From assembly GCF_000265075.1 (NCBI RefSeq), contig NZ_AJYA01000018.1, positions 1-64,000 on the forward strand: 64,000 nucleotides of DNA. Reading direction: 5' to 3'. Numbering within the stretch: position 1 is the first letter of the stretch; every line of letters begins with the position of its first letter. The stretch comes from Nitritalea halalkaliphila LW7 (GTDB lineage Bacteria > Bacteroidota > Bacteroidia > Cytophagales > Cyclobacteriaceae). The position numbers and the translations under genes were made by a program. Shown here piece after piece: positions 57,193 to 64,000 of this stretch. The notes under the pieces were generated by a model. The model was not told the DNA's origin and did not search any database. It saw nothing but the letters and a program-made list of their open reading frames with translations.

Positions 57193-60005
57193 TTATAAGC
57201 TATCTTCCTCCGCCAACTCATACTTGAGTGTGCGTCCTTTTTCTACCGCGGGTAGACCCTCTGTCATCCAAAGCGGCGCAGGAGCCCCTTTCAGGTAGTG
57301 GTCAAAGAACTGCGACAGTCGGATCGAAAGGTCTTTTCGGTTTTTGCGCAGGCGCAAATTATGGTCCTCTCCATTATACTGTAACAACCAGGCCGGCTTA
57401 TCCAGACGTTTTAAGGCCATAAACATTTCGATTCCTTGGTACCAAGCACTGCTCCATCCTCATCGTTATGCATGATTAACACAGGCGTATTTACACGGTC
57501 CATATAGAATAGCGGGCTGTTTTCGATATAATACAATGGCTTTTCCCAAAGCGTACCCCCTATCCGTGACTGCGTTTGCTCGTACTGGAACATACGGCTC
57601 ATGCCCGTTCCCCAGCGAATACCCCCGTAGGCCGAGGTCATATTCACCACCGGGGCGCCCGAACCTGCAGCCTTAAACATATTCGTCTGCGTGATCAAGT
57701 AAGCCACCTGATAACCGCCCCAGCTTTGGCCCTGAATGGCCATATTATCTGTATCCACGAACCCTTTCGCCGCGACCGTTTGCACCCCTGGAATGATGCA
57801 GTTAAACGCTGAAGGCCCTGGAAGCCCTAACTCATACTTGATATCCGGAACGAAAACGAGGTAATCGTTGCTCACGAAATAAGGGATATTCACTGTAGAT
57901 GCACTCGGAGCTGGCGAACGGTAGCTATGCAAGCCATCACTATTTCGCTCGTAGAAATAGACCATCATCGGGTATTTCTTGTTCGCATCGAAATCCTCTG
58001 GCTTGAAAAGAAGCCCCTGAAGCGGTGAACCGTCGTTCGCGACATAATCCACTAGCTCTACAGAGCCCCACTTGATGCCTGTCTGCCAAGGGTTGGCATC
58101 TGTCACCTGCTCCATACGCTGTAAATTCGCATCGGTGAGGTAAATATTCGGAAACTCCTGATAAGTAGAACGACGCACGGTGTAGACTTCTGCTTCCTCT
58201 GCTTTCGCAAAACCCACATAACGGTGGGGACTCATGAGGATTTCCTGAGGGCTAGCCTTCTTAGCAGCATCTAAGCGGTAGAAGCCATTGTCCTTTTTCG
58301 TCTCATGAAAAGCAGAAAGGTACATCGGCGTTTTCATAGAGAAGCCTTCCTCCTCCTTTTCAATCGACAGACGACGGAAGGTAAGCATCTTCTGGCGCCC
58401 CTCTCCTTTCGTGATATTCACTGGCGCCTGACGACCACTCGGATCTAACAGCCACATATCGTACTTATCGTAAACGATGAAGCCACCATCTTTCTCTGCC
58501 CAGCCGCCACTGCCATAACTACCCGGCAGCGAAGGGGAGTCGTGCAATTCATTATAAAAGGCCACGTCGAGATCCTTTGTCAAGGCGCGGATCGTTCCCG
58601 TTTTCACTTCATAGCCATACCACGCACTATCACGACTGTCATACCACGCCGCAAAGTTCCCCGTAGGAGATAGCTGCGGTACACCCGACATGTTTTTCCC
58701 GATAAGCGTTTTCGCTCCCGTCTCTAAATTCACTAAATACACGTCACGCCCGATCTGAATATCCCAGCTGTAGCTTCTACGGTACGGACTATCGTCTGTG
58801 GCGATGCCAAAAGGATGTGTCGCATTTCGAGAAGCCGCTACACTGTTGAGCTCTCCCTCCCCGATCTGGTAAAGGCGCTTGTCCTTAATGCTGTAACCCG
58901 CTAAAAAGGTTTTATTGGCCTCTCTCCTCGCATTCCGAAGTTGCATCGGCTGAATTTCCGCGTCCTGCCAGCCCCAAATATCCAATTTCACACGATCTTC
59001 ATCCAAGATCGTCGTATCCTCCTCGTAAGCGAAGGTCTTGTAATCTTCCAGCACACCGAAGTGCAGGCGCTTTTCATCTTTACTGAAGTAAGGCGCTGAT
59101 GCCTTATCCAGTCGTCCCGAAGCCATCAAGCCCGGCGACTTTTCATCCGCCACCTTATTGAGCTGCCCCTTCTTCACCTCATACAGGTAGAGGCTGTAAT
59201 AAGGCTTTTTCGCTTTGGCAGAATCTAAGGTTGTCAGGTACGTTAAAAAACTACCTTCTTCCGAGAAATTCACGCCGAAGTAGCCCGTCTTTTCGGTATC
59301 TATAGCCTTCTCCGCTCCGGATTTCAGGTCCACTAGGTAAAGTCCAGTATTTTTTAAGGTGTCCGCCTTGTCCTGTACGTAGTAAAACTGATCTCCCTGC
59401 TTGGTAAAACCATAGGAAAGCACACGCTCAAACTCCTTTTTCGTTCCGGATTTCAGGTCGCGCAACTCTAAGCGCGTGCCATCCGTCTTCGGGGTCTTTA
59501 GCTTTTTCGTACTGTCGGCAGGATCCGTTTTCGCCGGCTCTTTTTCGAAGAGGATGGCCAGCCATTCTGCATTTTCTTCCGGCATGCTAAAAGACTTCAC
59601 CAGCGGAAGCTTCTCTGCATTACCAGTAGCTAGATTGAGGATAAACAAGCTATCCTTTGGCATCTCCTTTTTCTTGCGCAGCTTCAGCATGCGGATGCTA
59701 TCCTTTTCGGCCTCTATTTTGCCTACGGCAAAACCCCCTGCTGCAGAAAAAGACCAGTTTTTCACACGAGGCATCACATACCGCTTCTGTAAATCACCTG
59801 AAGCCACGATTTCGAGACGGCCATCACCTTCCTGCGGGCTGATTTGGTACCCCATCCAGCGACCATCCTTCGTGAGCGTACTGCCCCCGATGGACTCCCA
59901 GCCGTCGTAGTCCTCATGCGTCAGGGAACGTTTCTGCTGCGCCCATGCCTCCGACCCGCTGAGGAGCAAGGCACAAAACAGCCATACGTAATAATTTTTT
60001 TTCAT
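57193..60005 (-). CDS. Secreted S9-family prolyl oligopeptidase-like peptidase (one-base frameshift near 57446)
   Basis: A protein of about 937 residues with a signal ending at SEAWAQ, a beta-propeller-like N-terminal two-thirds, and a C-terminal alpha/beta-hydrolase domain. The catalytic Ser is in IQGQSWGGYQVAY. The Asp is in MHNDEDGAVPWYQG, restored by one C near 57446, and the His is in YNGEDHNLR. Such enzymes cut short peptides, often after Pro or Ala, in the periplasm. TTTGCGC and TTTTGCC palindromes lie inside the gene (57343-57358 and 59717-59733). Confidence 0.9.
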
Positions 60006-60128
60006 ATTCGGTTCTATTTTAATACAAATAAGCCAGCCTCCAGCAGAAAGCTTTCATGCTTTTATGCAAACGGGAGAATACTTATATAAGTACCTCCCGT
60101 TTTTAGCGCCTTCTATCGAAAATTCCGC

Positions 60129-62052
60129 CTAGCGACCGATTTTAACCTTTTGCTCTACCTGGCCCCCTCGAGTAGAAAGCAGCCGCACCGTGGCCTCCGC
60201 ACCGGAAACCCCCTGTAGCCGCACGCGAAAACGAACTGTCTTGCGCTCACCGGCATCGGTGTATCCCGCGTAGATGGTCTTATCCATCACCTCAGGAGAC
60301 ACTATCTGAACTTTGGCCTCCTCATAGCCGCGCGTAAGCTCCGAATCGAAACGCAGCTGCACACGATCCTCCTGCACGATTTTCACCAACTTCGCCTGCT
60401 CCAGCGCGGTCGGCAGCTTGCCCTCATTTTTCCAAGCCACCTCGACCTCATAGGTATCCGCCTCCACTTCACGAACGCTTACATTCTCGATGCGGAGCAG
60501 GGGCAGGTCTTTGGCCAGGGCCAAATTAAACAGAGACTGCCGCTCCAGCCAGCCCTCCAACTGCCAGGGAGGTCCGTTCTGGGCGAAAAATTTGGGATGA
60601 AATCCCCCGATCTCCACTTCTCCGAGCTGTGGATGCTGGAAGGCTCCCAATCTTTAAAGCCATTTCCCCCATTTTCCTCATCATCCCAGCGGAGAGCATC
60701 GTAATCATCCAGCACCCCATCGCCATCATAGTCTTTCATGGCACCATTATTCCACAGCTCATCGCCATACCAAATCGCCCCATAATAAAAGTAGCCGAAA
60801 TCAGGACCATGGCCGAACAGTGGATTCGGCTTCAGCGGATCGCCTGTAATACGGTTCACCTTATAGCGCGTGGAATAGGTCTCATAAACATCTCCCGCCC
60901 AGGGGTAGCCCGTAATCTCCATGCCCAGCGCATCGTACTTTTCGTACAGCGCCCGATCCTGCGGAAACATACTCTCTTCACTTTTCGAAGTGCTTGGCGG
61001 GCGTAAGTGCATGGGAACTCGGGTATCCAGCGAGTTCACTACCGAGATGTTGGGATGGCTCAGGAGCCAAAGCACTGTAGCGCGGGTTTCTATCTCGCTC
61101 AGCGGATATTCGCCAGCTCCCCACTGGGTATAGCCTCGGCCCGTCTGCTCCACACCTGGCATCGGGCGCCAGTTTTCGGGGTAGTTACGGTGCAAGTCTA
61201 GGCCACCGATCCCGTCTTCATTATACTTACCGTCCCCATCGTTATCGATACCCTCGGTGTACATGAGGTAGTCGCCCTTACCGGCGAGGACACGCTGCAT
61301 AAGCCGCCCAGAGGGGTCGCGTGGATCTAAAATGTAGTTAGCTTCTTTCTTTTCCTCCTCGGTGACCGCCTTTTTACGCATCATGTGGATGACGCCATCC
61401 CCGTTTAGGTCCTCCTCTGGATCCTCATCGAAGAGCCCGTCTCCATCGCTGTCGAAAGGACGCACGGTACTGCGGTTACGCTGCTCGGTAAACAGGTAGA
61501 GATTCGTGCCATCGGGGTTGTTTTGTGGGCGCAGGTAAATGGTTTTGGTGTCGATCAGATGGGTGATTTCGGGATCCTTCCCGTAATTTTCCAGCAGGTA
61601 CTGGGTCATCCACAGTACCGTTTCGCTGGCCGTCACCTCTCCTCCATGGCGACCTCCTTCGAAAAAAGCTGCTGGTTTATCGGTATGCTTGCCCGTTTTT
61701 TTATTCGTCAGCGTCATCTGTAGAATGGGGCGCCCTCGTAAGACTTGGCCACCTCATAGACCGAAACCAGGTCGGGATACTGCTTTTCCCATACGCGATA
61801 CCAGTGGTACATTACATCAGGAGTATGGTAAATATCGAAGGTCAGCGTCTCTCCAGGACTGTACTCCACCTCTGGAAAGCGAAACTTCTTAAAATAGGAG
61901 CGACCGTGGCGCTTACCGTCTACGGTGTAAAAGGCATCATCCGCCGTGTGCTCGGGAAAGACTTGGGCTGGCGCCAAAGTCCACTCTTGGGCCCAGGCTG
62001 AAGTGCCCAGGCCAAGCATGCCTGCTGCCAGCAGGGAAATCGATATTTTCAT
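60129..62052 (-). CDS. Secreted M14-family metallopeptidase with Ca-binding loops (two one-base frameshifts)
   Basis: A protein of about 641 residues with a signal ending at TSAWAQ. The first break, near 61734, needs one G and restores SYEGRPILQMTLTNKKTGKH. The zinc motif is EGGRHGGEVT, with RPQNNPDGTNLY and GLDLHRNYPENWRP further on. The second break, near 60644, also needs one G and gives DWEAFQHPQLGEVEIGGFHP. Three Ca-binding-type loops of D-x-D-x-D-G (SDGDGLFDEDP, NDGDGKYNEDG, YDGDGVLDDYD) interrupt the catalytic part. The C-terminal region resembles an Ig-like domain. It acts on peptides outside the cell. Confidence 0.88.
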
Positions 62053-62151
62053 AAGCTAAAAACCACTTTTTCATCAAAAATACAGGGCGAGGGAGCGACA
62101 TCCTAACCGTTAATATAATATCTGCTCCAGAAAAGGGCCAAAAAACAAAAA

Positions 62152-62178
62152 AGTCTTGCCAACGACAAGACTCTTTTC
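62152..62178. terminator. Orphan terminator-like hairpin
   Basis: AGTCTTG (62152-62158) and CAAGACT (62166-62172) form a 7-bp stem with T-rich runs on both sides. On the minus strand it ends in TTTTTTG. No gene lies upstream in either direction, so it may end a small RNA or attenuate the M14 gene. Confidence 0.5.
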
Positions 62179-62344
62179 AGAATATAAACCCAAATATAAC
62201 TTTAGAGATTAAAAGTTTCGCATAATTAAATACTTGCAGAATGCGGAGAAATATGCCCGAATCGGAATTTCTTAGAACTTTCTAATTATCGGGCAAAATT
62301 TAAATTCTCTCTCTATCTGAAATTCAAAATAAATGATAAAAATC

Positions 62345-62352
62345 TAAATTTG
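62345..62352 (+). promoter_or_regulatory. Possible promoter of the Lrp/AsnC gene
   Basis: TAAATTTG matches TAnnTTTG, 90 bases before the ATG. The half-site TCTAAAT of the suf-type operator overlaps its start (62343-62349), a hint of shared control. A TTG at the expected distance is not seen. Confidence 0.45.
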
Positions 62353-62442
62353 CAAATTGAAAAAAAAAGTTTTGCATTATTTTATCTATTTCATAATTTA
62401 CAGTCCGATTCATTAACGGTCGTCTAATAACCCTTTAAAATA

Positions 62443-62919
62443 ATGGAGAAAAATTTAGATATTGACAATGTAGACCTGAAGATCATCTCCCTACTGAATG
62501 ATGATGCGAAGACCCCCTACACAGAGATAGCCAAAAAAGTGTTCGTTTCCTCTGGAACTGTACACGTACGGATGCGCAAGCTGGAAGACATGGGTATCGT
62601 AAAGAGTGCTACCCTGAATATAGACTTCTCGAAACTCGGCTACGACATCTCCGCTTTCTTAGGTATCTACCTAGAGAAAAGCTCTCTCTATGATGCGGTA
62701 ATCGAAAAGCTGAAGGAAATTTCTGAAGTGATTAATGCCTATTATACGACGGGCAACTATAGCATCTTCGCTAAAATCATCTGTAAGGACACCAACCACC
62801 TGCGCACGGTGCTGGATAATATCCAAAAAGTAGATGGCATCGACCGCACCGAAACCCTTATTGTGCTGGAGGAAAGCATTAACCGTCCGATACAGTTTTT
62901 CGACAAGCCGATAAAGTAA
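62443..62919 (+). CDS. Lrp/AsnC-family transcriptional regulator
   Basis: A 158-residue protein. The helix-turn-helix is in DLKIISLLNDDAKTPYTEIAKKVFVSSGTVHVRMRKLE, followed by the RAM ligand-binding fold (YDISAFLGIYLEK, EVINAYYTTGNYSIFAKIICKD, IDRTETLIVLEES). It may sense an amino acid. It lies upstream of sufB, separated by a terminator and an operator-like palindrome that begins 2 bases after its stop. It is therefore a candidate regulator of that palindrome, but Lrp sites are usually degenerate, so this is uncertain. Confidence 0.93.
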   Translation: MEKNLDIDNVDLKIISLLNDDAKTPYTEIAKKVFVSSGTVHVRMRKLEDMGIVKSATLNIDFSKLGYDISAFLGIYLEKSSLYDAVIEKLKEISEVINAYYTTGNYSIFAKIICKDTNHLRTVLDNIQKVDGIDRTETLIVLEESINRPIQFFDKPIK

Positions 62920-62921
62920 CT

Positions 62922-62940
62922 ATTTAGATTAAATCTAAAT
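62922..62940. promoter_or_regulatory. Operator-like palindrome ATTTAGA-N5-TCTAAAT upstream of sufB
   Basis: A perfect 7-bp inverted repeat with centre TTAAA, identical in both arms to the site at 48152-48170. It begins 2 bases after the Lrp/AsnC stop and about 220 bases before sufB. Confidence 0.65.
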
Positions 62941-62988
62941 AAATTATTTACTGAAATTTAAGAAGAAAACCTATCATTTCTTTTGTAG

Positions 62989-63016
62989 GCCGCTTATATC
63001 GTATAGGCGGCTTTTT
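62989..63016 (+). terminator. Terminator after the Lrp/AsnC gene
   Basis: GCCGCTTATA (62989-62998), TCG loop, TATAGGCGGC (63002-63011), then TTTTT. This gives a 10-bp stem with one G-U pair. Confidence 0.85.
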
Positions 63017-63090
63017 GTTTTTTATAACTCTGCTTTTCAGGACTTTAAATTCTTTTTCTATAGGTTTTTATCAAAAATTAAACGTACTGT

Positions 63091-63150
63091 GAACATTATT
63101 TTTTGGATTAATGTTCTACTTTTGCATCACAAACTGTAATTAGTCTAAAT
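63091..63150 (+). promoter_or_regulatory. sufB promoter with two operator-like elements
   Basis: A perfect inverted repeat GAACATTA (63091-63098) and TAATGTTC (63109-63116) lies directly against TACTTTTG (63117-63124), an exact TAnnTTTG box. After the expected start site comes ATTAGTCTAAAT (63139-63150), similar to operator copy 2 at 48213-48229. The spacing to the nearest TTG (63103-63105) is short, so the -33 element is weak. Confidence 0.6.
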
Positions 63151-63160
63151 AACTCACCTC

Positions 63161-64000
63161 ATGAGCAAGGATAACCAAATATTAGAAGAATTCACGGGAA
63201 AAGACTACGAGCATGGCTGGTCTGTAAACTACGAAGCAGACGAGGCTCCTGCTGGTCTTAACGAAGATATCATTCGCTGGATTTCAGCTAAAAAAGAGGA
63301 GCCTACCTGGCTGTTGGAGTGGCGCCTAAAAGCCTATAAAACTTGGCTAGCCATGGAGGAGCCCGAGTGGGCAAATGTACGCTACCCGAAAGTAGATTTT
63401 AATGCGCTCATTTACTATTCTGCGCCCAAGCAGAAAACCAAGCCAAAATCGCTCGATGAGGTGGATCCTGAACTTTTAGAGATTTATGAGCGCTTAGGCA
63501 TTTCACTTAATGAGCAGAAAAGACTTCAAGGAATCGCTGTGGACGCTGTCTTGGACTCTGTATCCGTAGGTACTACGTTTAAGGAAACGCTAAAAGAAAA
63601 AGGTATCATTTTCTGTTCCTTCTCCGAAGCGGTACAGGAGCATCCTGAACTGGTGAAAAAATATTTAGGTAGTGTCGTTCCGATGACGGACAACTACTAC
63701 GCAGCGTTGAATTCAGCTGTATTCTCTGATGGTTCTTTTTGCTACATTCCGAAAGGGGTACGCTGCCCGATGGAGCTTTCTACTTATTTCCGAATTAATG
63801 CAGCCAATACTGGGCAGTTTGAGCGAACGCTCATCGTAGCCGAAGATGAGAGCTATGTCTCGTATCTCGAAGGTTGCACAGCTCCCCAGCGTGATGAAAA
63901 TCAGTTACACGCCGCCGTAGTGGAAATCTATGCGGGTGCCAAGGCAGAGGTGAAATACTCTACCGTACAGAACTGGTTCCCTGGCGATAAAGAAGGCAAG
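63161..64000 (+). CDS. sufB: Fe-S cluster assembly scaffold SufB (runs off the right edge)
   Basis: The frame is open from the ATG at 63161 to the window end (280 codons visible). [20 protein letters not shown] is followed by [20 protein letters not shown], then [43 protein letters not shown] and [23 protein letters not shown], all typical of SufB. Roughly 200 residues are cut off by the edge. SufB forms the scaffold complex with SufC and SufD, which are expected downstream. Confidence 0.95.
   Translation, partial: MSKDNQILEEFTGKDYEHGWSVNYEADEAPAGLNEDIIRWISAKKEEPTWLLEWRLKAYKTWLAMEEPEWANVRYPKVDFNALIYYSAPKQKTKPKSLDEVDPELLEIYERLGISLNEQKRLQGIAVDAVLDSVSVGTTFKETLKEKGIIFCSFSEAVQEHPELVKKYLGSVVPMTDNYYAALNSAVFSDGSFCYIPKGVRCPMELSTYFRINAANTGQFERTLIVAEDESYVSYLEGCTAPQRDENQLHAAVVEIYAGAKAEVKYSTVQNWFPGDKEGK

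Larger units (their letters stand above)
62053..62442. other. Intergenic region between M14 and Lrp/AsnC genes
   Basis: Contains a stem-loop with T-runs (62152-62178) and a TAAATTTG box before the regulator gene. A GCCCGA/TCGGGC pair with a loop of about 30 bases lies near 62252-62296. No open frame is convincing. Confidence 0.5.

Overview
The window comes from a Bacteroidota chromosome, most likely a gliding Cytophagales-type bacterium. The evidence is a gldC gene, the ftsX-DUF3098-uppP-truB-ribF gene order, a carboxypeptidase-regulatory-like TonB receptor, many outer-membrane beta-barrels and lipoproteins, and promoters of the Bacteroidota type (TTG, about 20 bases, TAnnTTTG). I see no rRNA, tRNA, CRISPR array, insertion sequence or prophage. 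The genus cannot be fixed from this sequence.

Layout. 1-3200: a SAM-I riboswitch with a long leader, then metY-metX (methionine). 3300-5020: a VOC protein, a DUF2147 protein and a PdeM-like phosphoesterase. 5040-10500: ftsX-DUF3098-uppP-truB-ribF, then a two-subunit CoA transferase and gldC. 10700-15100: a TonB receptor paired with an SGNH-hydrolase lipoprotein. 15200-17800: a D-serine-dehydratase-like enzyme facing a membrane glycosyltransferase. 17970-21720: a minus-strand envelope operon. 21770-24970: arginine decarboxylase, then a lipoprotein with two truncated-globin-like repeats and an HMA-like membrane protein. 25000-34400: a TPR lipoprotein, a dolichol-phosphate-mannose-synthase-like enzyme, a LolC/E-type permease, NamZ, an MBL hydrolase, dinB, pabB and YceI. 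35250-40100: a five-gene cluster of esterase, ATP-grasp, GCS2-type carboxylate-amine ligase, class I glutamine amidotransferase and a second ATP-grasp. This is the best candidate for an uncharacterised biosynthetic system. 40160-48000: a beta-barrel, a DUF922 protease, a large M14 peptidase, another beta-barrel and mdh. 48000-51130: an AT-rich, gene-poor accessory stretch with a small Cys protein, a GIY-YIG nuclease and a 42-bp tandem repeat. 51130-62050: an AEC permease, a Tat-exported aminotransferase, a sodium:solute symporter, and secreted S9 and M14 peptidases. 62440-64000: an Lrp/AsnC regulator, then sufB, which runs off the window.

Reading caution. At least 27 single-base indels interrupt otherwise well-formed genes. 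Nearly all are one-base losses in a short homopolymer, and one restored base recovers the expected protein each time. They look like uncorrected long-read errors rather than pseudogenes. Such genes are given here as single CDS features spanning the break, with the break position stated.

How the genes work together. metY and metX form sulfur from O-acetylhomoserine under SAM control. The ftsX operon serves division, lipid-carrier recycling, tRNA pseudouridine and flavin supply. The secreted peptidases, NamZ, the TonB/SGNH pair and the transporters fit a heterotroph feeding on polymers and lipids. A shared palindromic operator upstream of sufB and of a small Cys protein suggests an iron or Fe-S responsive regulon.
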